NCBI GenBank assembly: GCA_963822595.1
Contig: CAWGIG010000005.1
Coordinates: forward strand, 124,001-188,000
DNA length: 64,000 nucleotides
Direction of reading: 5' to 3'
Source of the DNA: CAVRUH01 sp963822595
GTDB taxonomy: Bacteria; Chlamydiota; Chlamydiia; Chlamydiales; Waddliaceae
Below the pieces are notes generated by a model, which searched no databases, was not told the DNA's origin, and saw nothing but the letters and a program-made list of their open reading frames with translations. Positions 47,437-57,400 of the stretch are shown here, one piece after another (position 1 is the stretch's first letter; the number at the start of each line of letters is the position of its first letter). A program made the position numbers and the translations under genes.

Positions 47437-48051
47437 TTAGACTGGGGTGTTGGTTGTTAAGATGTTGTATATTTTTTTGACTTCTTCATAAAGTTGCTCT
47501 AATGAGCCGTTATTGTAAATGACATATTGGGCTCTTTTTATTTTCTCTGAGAGACTCATTTGATTTGCCATTCTTCTATCAAATTCTTCTTCTGCATAAT
47601 TTGTTGATTTTAAAAATCTATCCAAGCTTTTTTCCGAATCGGACACAACAGCGATGGTGTCGTCGAAGTTTTTTTCGGCTCCCCGTTCAAAAAGGAGGGG
47701 GATTTCTGCCACAAAAAGGGGGATATTCTTATCTTGCTTAGCTTTATTGTATTCTTCATTAATAGCATTGAAAACGCCAGGGTGTACCAGTTGTTCGAGG
47801 GAATATAATAGTTTTGGGTGGGCAAATACTTTACTCGCAATTTTAGAGCGATCAATCTTGCCTTCAGTCAGGATGTCGGAACCTAGGAGTTTGATGACCT
47901 CTAGTCCTAAGGGGGTCTCCGCTAACAACAACCCATGGACTATTTCATCTGAAGAAACTACTTTCGCACCAAGCTCTCTTAGGAAGCGACAAACCGTAGA
48001 TTTGCCACAAGATAGACCGCCAGTTACGGCTACTTTCTTTAAATTTAACAT
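47437..48051 (-). CDS. coaE: dephospho-CoA kinase
   Basis: 204 residues from ATG 48051, overlapping the polA stop (ATGTTAA). P-loop TGGLSCGKSTV, the DEIVHGLL segment (acidic residue binding dephospho-CoA) and LFVAEIPLLFERG are CoaE hallmarks. It makes CoA in the last biosynthetic step. A TTG start 9 bases upstream is possible but less likely. Confidence 0.93.
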   Translation of the reverse strand: MLNLKKVAVTGGLSCGKSTVCRFLRELGAKVVSSDEIVHGLLLAETPLGLEVIKLLGSDILTEGKIDRSKIASKVFAHPKLLYSLEQLVHPGVFNAINEEYNKAKQDKNIPLFVAEIPLLFERGAEKNFDDTIAVVSDSEKSLDRFLKSTNYAEEEFDRRMANQMSLSEKIKRAQYVIYNNGSLEQLYEEVKKIYNILTTNTPV

Positions 48052-50697
48052 TCTTTCCAATTTTTGCCAACATTTATATCGACGATAAGGGGGACTTTAA
48101 GCTTGAAAACACCTTCCATGTTCTCTTTTACCAAAGACTTAAAGTCGATTATTTCGAAATCAGGAATCTCAAAAATGAGCTCATCGTGTATCTGAAGGAT
48201 CATATACCCAAGTTTCTTTTGTTTTTCCAGTATTTCATCAATACGAATCATAGCTAATTTTATTAGATCGGCCGCCGTTCCCTGTAAAGGGGTATTAACT
48301 GCAAGTCGTTCAGCTGCAGCGCGAATTTGCCCGTTTTTGTTGTTTATTTCAGGTATAGCCCTCTCCCGGCCTGTCGCGGTCACGGCTTTTCCTGTCTGCC
48401 GGGCCTTTTCCTTGGAATGTTCCACAAATTCCTGAACCCTTTTATAGCGCTGGAAGTACTTTTTAATGAAATCCGAGGCCTGTTCCATAGAAATGCCTAA
48501 TTCCCGAGAAAGCCCGTAGGCCTGCTGCCCATAAATAATGCCAAAATTCACCGCTTTAGCATGGAATCGCTGAACTTTTGTGACCTCTTTAATAGGGATT
48601 CCCAAGATCGTCGCGGCTGTAAAGGTATGGATATCCTCGTTGTTACGAAAGGCCTCCAGCATATTGGGGTCCTCACTAAAGTGGGCGACTAGTCTGAGTT
48701 CAATCTGTGAGTAGTCGGCAGAAAGATAGCTCCATCCTGCCTTTTCAGGTCGGAAGGCCTCGCGGATTTCCCTGCCCAGTTCGCTGCGGACCGGTATGTT
48801 TTGCAAGTTGGGTTCTGTGCACGAAAGCCTCCCTGTGGCGGCTATCCATTGATTGAAAGTGGGGTGGATTCTGTGGGTTTTAGGATTGATCTCATGTGGC
48901 AGCGATTCAATGTATGTCGAGCGCAGTTTTTCAACGGTCCGGTATTCCAAAACTTTTTTGGCGATAGGGTGGACTTCAGAGAGTTCTTCTAGGACATCGG
49001 CATTTGTCGATAATCCTGTAGCTGTTTTTTTGGGAGCCGCAATCCCCATCTTCGTGAAAAGTATTTCACTGAGTTGTTTTGGAGAATTGATATTGAATTC
49101 TTCTCCTGCAAGAATATGGATCTCTTTTTCAAGTTGTTGAATTTCAGCAATGACTTTTACCCCCAGTTTTTCAAGAATGGGCAGGTCAAGGTAAATGCCA
49201 TGGCGTTCCATTCTGCCAAGCACCTGAAGGAGGGGAAGTTCGATTTTGTAGAAGACTTTATCGAGTTTTCTTTCCTTTAGTTCTTTTTCGAAGAGTTGTT
49301 TGAGACGGAAGGTGTAGTCGGCAACTTCGCAGCAATGTTCGCAAACTTGGGGGATAGGAACTTCCCTCATGGTGATGCTCTTGATGCCTTTACCGACGAG
49401 GGATTCAGTCGCTATTTTCACTTTTCCAAAACGGTTCAATGCTAGGTTTTCAATGGAATGCTGTCGGCTATGGGATTCGAGGATATACGATGCGAGAATG
49501 GTGTCGAAAGAGATGTTTTTTACATGGATGTTGTAATTACCCATGACGTGTACGTCATATTTGACATTTTGACCAAAAAAGCCGATGTGGGTGTTTTCAA
49601 AAAGAGGCTTTACCCCTTTTAAGACACGTTCTAGTCCTAAGTTTCCGTTGACAGGCACATAATACGCCTTTTTTTCTTCGGTGCAAAAGCCGATGCCCAC
49701 AAGTTCCGCTAGCATGGGGTTCTGATGGGTTGTTTCGGTGTCGAAACAGATTTCTTTTTCCTTTTGAAGCTTTTCCAAAAGTTCTTTGAAGCTTTCTTCA
49801 TCGTCGACAAGCTTATAGGATACAACTTCGACCTCTTGTGTCGAAGGAGGGCTCATCTCTTTTATGAGAGAATTGAAATTCATGGAGGTATAAAACTTGA
49901 TCAGATTCTCACGGTCTGGAGACTTAATCTCGAAAAATGACTCCTCTTTCGGGAATTCCACTTCTGTATTAATAGCCGACGAGCTGTCGACTCATCAACG
50001 CCTTGTGGCCTTCTTGTATAATGGTGTCTTTCTTCTTCCCAGCAACTTTCTCCGGGTTTTGCAAGATCGCATCCAAGGTTCCGAACTCCTTCAGCAAAGC
50101 AACGGCTGTTTTAGGACCAAATCCCGGAAGTCCTGGGATGTTATCGGATGAGTCGCCGGTGATGGATAAAAGATCGATAATCTGGTCGGGACGCACCCCA
50201 TAGACCTCTTCGACTTTGACTTTATCAAGAAGAAGATTTTCCTTATGGGTATTTAAAAGAAAAACATGGTCGTTAACTAGTTGTGCGAGGTCTTTGTCGC
50301 TTGTGCATAAGTAGACTTTTGTTCCTAAAGTTTCGGCCCAGCGCGCGACGCTGCCCATGGTGTCATCGGCCTCGACATTTGGGACGACAAGCTTGGCGAA
50401 TCCAATAAGATCGCAGAACTCTTGCGCCCATTTAATTTGATAGCGCAAATCTTCCGGCATCTCTTTGCGATGGGCTTTATAATCGGTGTAGATGGCTTCT
50501 CGGGCTGATTTTCCGGCGGGACCGTCGAAAACAGCTACCATATATTTGGGATCAAAGTCTTTAATTAATTTAAGGACCGATCTGATAAATCCATAAATGG
50601 CATTGGTGGATTCTCCTTTACCGTTCGTCATATTACGAATGGCAAAATAGGACCGATAAAGAAAACCGGAGGCATCTAAAACGTATAATTTATCCAT
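48045..50697 (-). CDS. polA: DNA polymerase I (one frameshift)
   Basis: About 880 residues after repairing one base near 49,975 (GTCGGCTATTAA). First part (50,697-49,969): 5'-3' exonuclease with YMVAVFDGPAGKSAREAIYTDYKAHR, VEADDTMG, TSDKDLAQLV and GDSSDNIPGLPGFGPKTA. Second part: 3'-5' exonuclease with motif I CFDTETT and motif II NVKYDVHV; motif III reads HCCEVADYT where E. coli has Y-A-A-E-D-A-D, so both the Tyr and catalytic Asp are replaced (His, Val). Polymerase: YLSADYSQIELRLVAHFS (motif A), KAVNFGIIYGQQAYGLS (O-helix/motif B), LQIHDELIFE (motif C). The frameshift separates the two halves cleanly; sequence error is likely. Confidence 0.9.
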
Positions 50698-50705
50698 TAT
50701 TTTTC

Positions 50706-51732
50706 TTATTGATTCCCATAATAAAACAGATTCTTCCCGAATTCTGAATTCAATTTGAATTCATGTTTTAACTCGCCTGTTAAAAGCGGCGAGCGCGATG
50801 AAACGAGATCGGTAAACCAGGATTTGCTCTCCATATGAACCACTTGATATTCGCCTTCTTTGACGCCCATAGCGGCAGCTAAGAGTGTGAGTGTGTTGTT
50901 TAGAGTTGCATCTGCTGCATCTACATATCCCAATTCAAAAGCCTTTTCCGCTGCAAAAATATGGGCGCCGTATTCATTGATTAATTTGGCACGGTCGATT
51001 CGAGGACGATTAGAGGCGACAATATCTAAGAATTGCATGTACATGGTATCGGTAAGTTGTTTAATGGATTCAGCTTCACCTTCTTTCCAAGGGCGGAAAG
51101 GGTTCAGTTCGTCTTTGTCTTTTCCTGCGGTGATTGTTTTCGATTCTCACCCCGATTTTTTCCATGAGTTGAGTGACATTAAAAAAAGGAGTCATCATCA
51201 CGCCGACACTTCCTATAACAGAGACATCTGTAGCGTAAATTTTGTCGGCAGCGCAAGCGATGTACATGCCTCCTGAGGCGCACATGCCGTCTACATAGGC
51301 ATAAACAGGGACATTATATCTCTTTTTATATTCCTTCAGAGCTGTATAAATGCCGTTGGAATCGGTGACAGTACCGCCGGGACTATTGATATGCAGAAGA
51401 ATTCCTTTGACCCGGCCGTCTTTCAATTGTCCTTCGCGGGATTCGATGAGCTGTTGCACGATGGATTTGGTATTTAAAGATTCGGTTCCAATGACTCCGT
51501 CGATATCGAGTTTAAAGATGACGGGTGAGTCGTTTGAAAGAACCTTTCTTGAATCGTTGGCATTTGCAACAATGGTGGGCGTATAGGAAGTTTTAACTTG
51601 TAGATCTTCTTCGAGGTTTGAAAGCGATGAAAGAAGAAGGATCAAAGGGATGAGTCCGAAACCAAAGCCGAACACAGCGAATAAAGTTACAAAAAATGAT
51701 TTTATAGAAGCGTAAAAAATTGAATTTGGCAT
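50706..51732 (-). CDS. sppA: SppA/SohB-family signal peptide peptidase (one frameshift)
   Basis: About 340 residues after repairing a single base near 51,135. One membrane helix (residues 10-36, SFFVTLFAVFGFGFGLIPLILLL), then periplasmic S49 protease: VKGILLHINSPGGTVTDS, YVDGMCASGGMYIACAADKIYA (catalytic Ser in A-S-G-G), VIGSVGVMM; after the frameshift TITAGKDKDELNPFRP supplies the catalytic Lys (T-A-G-K). Digests signal peptides left in the membrane. Same position downstream of polA as sohB in Chlamydia. Start ATG 51732. Confidence 0.87.
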
Positions 51733-51848
51733 GGATTTTTCCTTTTTCCAATTATATTATCAAACAGATGAATTTTAGAAACAGCAGATATTCACATTCC
51801 CGCTATTAATCCAATAGACATTAGCATGGACGCCCTAGACAAAAAAAT

Positions 51849-51995
51849 AACAGGATAGGCAGGATCGCAAGCGGCAGGATGAAAAAAGGATAAGAAAAAA
51901 AGATAAAAAGAAGAGGTAAAATAACAATTCTTTTTTCTTTCTTATCTTTTTTATCCTTTTTTTATCCTGCCGCTTGCGATCCTGCTTATCCTGTT
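51849..51995. repeat. long inverted repeat, family A, copy 6
   Basis: AACAGGATAGGCAGGATCGC ... GCGATCCTGCTTATCCTGTT arms with the usual A/T core. It occupies most of the 371-base gap between the divergent sppA and NSF-like genes; AAGGGGGG at 52,091 is the ribosome site for the latter. Confidence 0.9.
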
Positions 51996-52103
51996 ATTTT
52001 TGGATATGGCGTACAATCCCCTCCATATAAATAAAATTATTCCTTGATAATCCTCTGTGTGCTATTTGGTCGAATACAGAATATCACCACAAGGGGGGTT
52101 ATT

Positions 52104-55100
52104 ATGGCCATAGATACCAAAATAGAACCGAATGTAAATCATTCGATACAGACTGCGGTAACAAAATACTATCGTCCTTATGAAACAACGGACGTAAAAT
52201 CCATAGCAAAAGTCATTCTCGATAGTAACTATGAGCGTTCAGCGAAAAATCGCGTATTCCTCTCTCCCCAACTTTTTTCTAATCTATTTCAGGATCAAGT
52301 AAAGACTAACTATTTTGTAAGTGTTGCAAATAGAGTGTTTAGAGCATCCAAAGATCCGACTTTGGATAATTGCAAGGCGATGTTTTCAGATATAGTATAC
52401 CGACAAATTGTAGATGCTCTTATAGATAATAAAAATGGAGAAGAAACCGTCATTAGGCCATTTGATCCTACAAAACATGCTGTTGCAGATATCAAAAGGG
52501 TCCGTTTCACCGTCCTTCAAGGCGGGGTATTGAATACCATGAAAAAAGGAGATCGAAAGCCTGCAATTTTAGAAGGAAGTTTAGAAAAACTTGTCAGACA
52601 GCAATGTGGGGAGCAGCTATTGGTCAAAGATCAGGAGCTTTTTGTCTTACATCCTGTTGTTGGACCTTTAAAGATTGTAGTTGAAAAATGGGATTACGAA
52701 GGAAGCAACGAAAATGAGAGTCTGACTGCAGATGAATTGCCTTTTTTTGGAGAATTTAATTTCGAAACAGAAATTGAGTTCAATTATCCGAGAAATTCAG
52801 AGTTTCAGATAATCAAAGAAATAGACCCCAATAAATTAAGTAAATTTTACTTTAGAATTGTCGATATAGAATACATTGCACAAAGAGAATTTGGTGTTTC
52901 ACCCTCCGACTTAGGAAAGAATGCGTGGAAATCTGGAGGCACACCGTTACCGATCATGGCAAATTTGGATGATATTGCTGCAACGTTAAGAGAAAGGCTC
53001 GGTGATGAATTAAATCGTATTGACGATAAGATAAAAATCGAAGCTTCCCCTGAATGGGTTTATAAGATGACCCTAGATAGGGTGACGATGAAAAGGGGTG
53101 TCAAAGAAGAGGGTTCATATGATCAGCCCAATATCGATAAAGGATTTAGACTTCAAAAACAGCATGACATTACCATCGTTTCAACGGATGATGTGATCTT
53201 AACTAGAACAGGAAAAAATTTAAGAACTGCTGATTCGATCACCTTGGAAATTATAGATAGAGATTCTGATATTGAGCTAGGAAACAATCAATTCGCATGG
53301 GTAAGTGTTGATGAGCTCGTTAAAATGCTTCGTGAATCTGGAGAACTCATTGCGATCGGCAGCAGATTAGTCGTGGAGCTCGAGAATCAGACTTTGCTCA
53401 TAGAAGTTAAAAAAATATCAGCTTCAGGCCAAGGGAAAATGAGAAAGGGTGGTACAAAACCTGTTTGGAAAATAGGTGAAAATACAGATATTAAACTTTA
53501 TCGTGCCGGAAGAGTACGTCTAGAATTATTTGATTCTCACAAACCTTTTAAAGTAGATACGATGAAAGTCGAAGTGGCCGTTCCTAGTACGGGTCAAGGC
53601 GGGGGGATCTTCAAAATGCTTTTCGGCAACGATGATTCGTCCGAGCAAAAAATCCGCATTTCTTCTGAAGATATTGAAAAAGTCTTTCGTTATGCTCTCC
53701 CAAGAGACAATTTATTACATCTTGAGCAGCTTATAACAGACATTACAGATAAAGGGGACAAAGTAAAGTTTACGATTAAAGAAATCAATTCCAGTCAAAA
53801 GGATGGAATGAAGTTAAATTATGACGCGCTTTATTCTATTGATGAAGATACCAAAATCACTCTAGTGGGTGAGAAAGATGGAAATCTCGTCATCACCCTT
53901 AAACCTATAGACCTCGATGCAGTTGATGTTAGCAGGAAATTGCGCGAATTAGGCATCGGCGGCCTTTCGGATCAGTTCAAAGATATTATCGGGAAGATCA
54001 TTCTTTCAAAAGGCAAGTACGCAGTACACACAAAACTTATTGGGCAAAAGCCCCCAAGGGGAATTCTCCTCTCGGGGCCTCCAGGTACCGGTAAAACAAT
54101 TCTAGCGAGGAAATTAGGGAATATCCTGGGAATTTCCTTGGAAAATACTCAGTTGATTACTGGATCTAACATTTGGACTAAATATGTAGGGGATTCGGAG
54201 AAAAAAGTTCGTGAGCTCTTTGCTGCCGCACGCCATGACCAGCAAACCTTGGGTAAAGAGAGCCCAATGCATTTGCTCATCATTGATGAGATCGATGCCT
54301 TCTTACAGTCCCGTGAAAATGCCACTCAGAGGTATGAAACGAGTGTTCTCACAACTTTCTTAGCTGAATTGGACGGAATATCCGGACAAGGCGACGGGTC
54401 GTTAGATAATATCATCGTTGTAGGATTGACTAATCATCCCGATAAACTGGATTCAGCCGTGACAAGGCCAGGTCGTCTTGGCACCATGATCCACATCGGT
54501 ATTCCTGATAAGGACGGAAGAAAAGAAATTCTGGAAATACATACCAAGGATATACGTAAAGAGGGATTTTTATCGCCTGATTTCGATTACGAGAAGATTG
54601 CAAAACTAACGATAGGAAAGACCGGCGCCTTTATTGAAGATCTGGTTCGCATTGCTGCGTCCTATTCCTTAAAAAGACTATTTGAAAATGGCGTGGATGC
54701 TGAAAAAATCAACGGACATCCCGATTCTTTGGTAAGAACTGAAGATTTTGTCGCCGGTTTTGATGAGTTGCTCAATAAAGATAAAAAAATTAAATCAGCT
54801 CAAGAGAAATTTGTTCCACAGCAAATGGTTTCTCGAGAAGCAGTCATTGCGGATCTCAAAAAGCTGAACATCGTTGGCCTGCCGGAAAATATTTTAGAGT
54901 TCTTAGTAGATCTCAAATTGCGATATGCGTTTCGTGGGGATTTGATGAACCTGAATCACCCCTTCCCTAAAGGGATCTTCCTCTATGGGCCATCCGGAGC
55001 AGGGAAGACAAAGCTTGTAAAAGGAATGAAGGACCTCTTTGGATTGGATGGGCAGCGATTTCAGTATTATTCTGCATCGCAATTATTCCCTCTTAAGCCC

Positions 55101-55679
55101 GATGCGCTTAAAGACAAAATCGAGAGGATGATCAAGCCTGCCAAAGATTCTGCGGTCGATTTAAAAGATGAGGCGCAGTTACATGTCGTTGTAATTGATG
55201 AAATCGATTGGATGTATTGGATGCAAGGCAAATGTAAAGAAACGCATGATTTGTCGATTCTCAATAATTTTATCAAAGAACTTGAAGCAGGCTTAGAAGA
55301 CAGTGGTGGCGGTCTTCCTAACCTCATGGTTATCGGAGTAGGGCGTAGAGGATTTAAAATGCCCGATTCGATTTTGAGTCATGGCCGATTTGGCAAACAT
55401 ATTGATATGGGATATCCTAATGCTTCAGGAAGGTTTGATATTCTAAAACACCTTTTAGAGAAACATCTCGAGAAAGGACTTGTCGAAGAATCGGTGTTAA
55501 AAGAGATTGTCATGATGACAAAGGATCGTTCACCGGCTTTCCTAGAAGGTTTGGTAGGGGAATCCGACATCTGTTGGCTCCGCAGGGCTGGCATGGATGG
55601 AAAAATGTGTCTGGAAGATTTTAAAGACGCTTATCTAAAAATGACCAGGGACGAAGCTAATTTAAGCTATATGATGTAA
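52104..55679 (+). CDS. NSF (Sec18)-like double AAA+ ATPase
   Basis: 1191 residues from ATG 52104 (AAGGGGGG upstream). D1 (about 640-900): LGIGGLSDQFKDI just before Walker A GPPGTGKT, then KYVGDSEKKVRELFAAA, DEIDAF (Walker B), GLTNHPDKLD, TRPGRLGTMIHIGIPDKDGR and ILEIHTKDIR. These are the distinctive wording of eukaryotic NSF D1 (GIGGLDKEFSDI, KYVGESEANIRKLF, ILHIHTARMR), not of Cdc48, FtsH or Vps4. D2 (about 930-1190) has its own Walker A GPSGAGKT and Walker B VVVIDEID, GRFGKHIDMGYP. Residues 1-600 contain two or three modules resembling the NSF N-domain (GEQLLVKDQELFVLHPVVGPLKIVVEK; GSRLVVELENQTLLIEVKK). NSF takes apart SNARE complexes. No signal peptide. Function inferred: acts on host membrane-fusion machinery or a bacterial mimic. 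Confidence 0.82.
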   Translation: MAIDTKIEPNVNHSIQTAVTKYYRPYETTDVKSIAKVILDSNYERSAKNRVFLSPQLFSNLFQDQVKTNYFVSVANRVFRASKDPTLDNCKAMFSDIVYRQIVDALIDNKNGEETVIRPFDPTKHAVADIKRVRFTVLQGGVLNTMKKGDRKPAILEGSLEKLVRQQCGEQLLVKDQELFVLHPVVGPLKIVVEKWDYEGSNENESLTADELPFFGEFNFETEIEFNYPRNSEFQIIKEIDPNKLSKFYFRIVDIEYIAQREFGVSPSDLGKNAWKSGGTPLPIMANLDDIAATLRERLGDELNRIDDKIKIEASPEWVYKMTLDRVTMKRGVKEEGSYDQPNIDKGFRLQKQHDITIVSTDDVILTRTGKNLRTADSITLEIIDRDSDIELGNNQFAWVSVDELVKMLRESGELIAIGSRLVVELENQTLLIEVKKISASGQGKMRKGGTKPVWKIGENTDIKLYRAGRVRLELFDSHKPFKVDTMKVEVAVPSTGQGGGIFKMLFGNDDSSEQKIRISSEDIEKVFRYALPRDNLLHLEQLITDITDKGDKVKFTIKEINSSQKDGMKLNYDALYSIDEDTKITLVGEKDGNLVITLKPIDLDAVDVSRKLRELGIGGLSDQFKDIIGKIILSKGKYAVHTKLIGQKPPRGILLSGPPGTGKTILARKLGNILGISLENTQLITGSNIWTKYVGDSEKKVRELFAAARHDQQTLGKESPMHLLIIDEIDAFLQSRENATQRYETSVLTTFLAELDGISGQGDGSLDNIIVVGLTNHPDKLDSAVTRPGRLGTMIHIGIPDKDGRKEILEIHTKDIRKEGFLSPDFDYEKIAKLTIGKTGAFIEDLVRIAASYSLKRLFENGVDAEKINGHPDSLVRTEDFVAGFDELLNKDKKIKSAQEKFVPQQMVSREAVIADLKKLNIVGLPENILEFLVDLKLRYAFRGDLMNLNHPFPKGIFLYGPSGAGKTKLVKGMKDLFGLDGQRFQYYSASQLFPLKPDALKDKIERMIKPAKDSAVDLKDEAQLHVVVIDEIDWMYWMQGKCKETHDLSILNNFIKELEAGLEDSGGGLPNLMVIGVGRRGFKMPDSILSHGRFGKHIDMGYPNASGRFDILKHLLEKHLEKGLVEESVLKEIVMMTKDRSPAFLEGLVGESDICWLRRAGMDGKMCLEDFKDAYLKMTRDEANLSYMM

Positions 55680-55684
55680 CCTTG

Positions 55685-55774
55685 ATGGACGAAATGGACG
55701 ACATGGACTGAATGGACGACATGGACTATGTTGTCCATTTCGTCCATTCAGTCCATGTCGTCCATTTCGTCCAT
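55685..55774. repeat. inverted repeat of ATGGAC units, family E
   Basis: Left arm 55685-55726 (ATGGACGAAATGGACGACAT...) and right arm 55733-55774 complementary, with one mismatch and a 6-base loop. Each arm is itself built of short ATGGAC(G/T)A units, so the stem arose from tandem 12-mers. It separates the NSF-like gene from aceB and may terminate transcription. Confidence 0.88.
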
Positions 55775-55825
55775 AAAAATTGACATTTGGTCCCGTTGAT
55801 GTTAGAAGGGAATTTGGGGGTATTT

Positions 55826-57394
55826 ATGCATCAAACAGCACATCAAGACAAAATCTTAACTCCGGAAGCTCTTAAATTCTTAGAAAAACTTCATAAACAG
55901 TTTAGTGTCAAACGCTTCGACCTATTAAAGCTCCGCGACGCAAGACAACTCAAAATCAATGAGGGGGAATTTCCCGACTTTCTTACCGAAACAAAAAATA
56001 TCCGTGAAGATTCATCTTGGAAGGTAGCATCCACTCCCAATGATATTCAAAAGCGATGGGTGGAAATCACCGGACCGACAGATCGTAAGATGGTGATCAA
56101 TGCAATGAACTCTGGCGCGGATGTTTTTATGGCCGATTTCGAAGATTCCAATTCCCCCACATGGGATAATCTTATCCAAGGTCAGATCAACCTGCGCGAT
56201 GCTGTGGAGGGTGAAATCTCTTTTGAAGGGCCTGAAGGAAAGAAATATTCCCTCAATCAGGAAAGATCCGTTTTATTCGTCCGTCCAAGAGGATGGCACC
56301 TCACTGAAAAAAATCTTCAATTCGATGGGCAACATATTTCCGGAAGCCTTTTTGATTTCGGATTATACTTTTTCCATAACGCAAAAAAGCTTCTTCAGAA
56401 GGGTTCAGGTCCTTATTTTTATTTACCTAAACTTGAAAGCCACCTCGAAGCTAGACTCTGGAATGATGTTTTTGTTTTTGCTCAAAAAGAGCTCGGTATT
56501 CCTCAGGGGTCTATTCGCGCCACTGTCTTGATTGAAACGATTTTGGCCGCTTTCGAAATGGAAGAGATTTTATTCGAACTTAAAGACCATTCTGCAGGTC
56601 TTAACGCGGGTCGTTGGGATTATATTTTCAGTATCATCAAAAAATTTCGTCAAGATATGGATTTGAAATTGCCCGATCGTGATCAAATCGTCATGACAAC
56701 TCCCTTTATGAGTAGCTATTCAAGCCTTATTGTGCACACATGTCACAAAAGAGGTGCTCATGCCATGGGAGGAATGTCAGCCTTTATTCCAAATAAAAAC
56801 GACCCTGAAGTGACTGAAAAGGCGCTCCAAAAAGTTCGCGAAGATAAAATGCGAGAAGTAAAAGATGGCTTTGACGGGACTTGGGTAGCTCATCCGGCTC
56901 TTGTTTCAGTGGCGCATGAAATCTTTGCTGAAGGGCTTCACAACAAACCAAACCAAAAAGAACAACTCCGTTCTGATGTAAAAGTGACAGCAAAGGACCT
57001 ACTTAATTTTATCGTGCCAAACGGCTCAATCACCGAAAGCGGCCTGCGTCATAATATCAACGTATCCTTGCAATATCTGGCTTCATGGTTTAGCGGAAAA
57101 GGGGCGGCAGCAATATTTAATTTAATGGAAGACGCTGCTACAGCAGAGATTTCACGCGCTCAGATTTGGCAATGGATAATCAGCAAAGCAACTCTTGTTG
57201 ACGGCAGAGTAGTCGACCAAAATCTTGTCGAAAAATGGATTGATGAAGAAGAGGAAAAAATACAGAAACTTCAAGGAAGTCATTTTGATCAAAAGCTCTA
57301 TGATAAAGCTAAGACATTATTTAAAAATCTTGTTTTTTCCGAACAATTTCACGAGTTCTTGACTCTACCCGCCTACGATGCGCTAGATTCTTAA
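55826..57394 (+). CDS. aceB: malate synthase A
   Basis: 522 residues from ATG 55826 (GGGGG upstream); in-frame starts at 55787 and 55799 are possible. Closely follows the E. coli AceB pattern: WKVASTPNDIQKRWVEITGPTDRKMVINA, VFMADFEDSNSPTW, RPRGWHL (catalytic Arg), GPYFYLPKLES, LIETI (acidic ligands), GLNAGRWDYIFS, HKRGAHAMGGMSAFIP and EDAATAEISRAQIWQW (catalytic Asp). Condenses glyoxylate and acetyl-CoA to malate. No isocitrate lyase gene is visible in the window, so the glyoxylate source is unknown. Confidence 0.93.
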   Translation: MHQTAHQDKILTPEALKFLEKLHKQFSVKRFDLLKLRDARQLKINEGEFPDFLTETKNIREDSSWKVASTPNDIQKRWVEITGPTDRKMVINAMNSGADVFMADFEDSNSPTWDNLIQGQINLRDAVEGEISFEGPEGKKYSLNQERSVLFVRPRGWHLTEKNLQFDGQHISGSLFDFGLYFFHNAKKLLQKGSGPYFYLPKLESHLEARLWNDVFVFAQKELGIPQGSIRATVLIETILAAFEMEEILFELKDHSAGLNAGRWDYIFSIIKKFRQDMDLKLPDRDQIVMTTPFMSSYSSLIVHTCHKRGAHAMGGMSAFIPNKNDPEVTEKALQKVREDKMREVKDGFDGTWVAHPALVSVAHEIFAEGLHNKPNQKEQLRSDVKVTAKDLLNFIVPNGSITESGLRHNINVSLQYLASWFSGKGAAAIFNLMEDAATAEISRAQIWQWIISKATLVDGRVVDQNLVEKWIDEEEEKIQKLQGSHFDQKLYDKAKTLFKNLVFSEQFHEFLTLPAYDALDS

Positions 57395-57400
57395 ATAGAG

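Noticed and set aside
53900..55679. AAA+ protein considered as Cdc48/p97, FtsH or ClpB
   Set aside because: No zinc-protease domain (FtsH) or Clp M-domain; the bases around D1 (G-I-G-G-L start, I-H-T segment) fit NSF better than Cdc48, though only a phylogeny can settle it.
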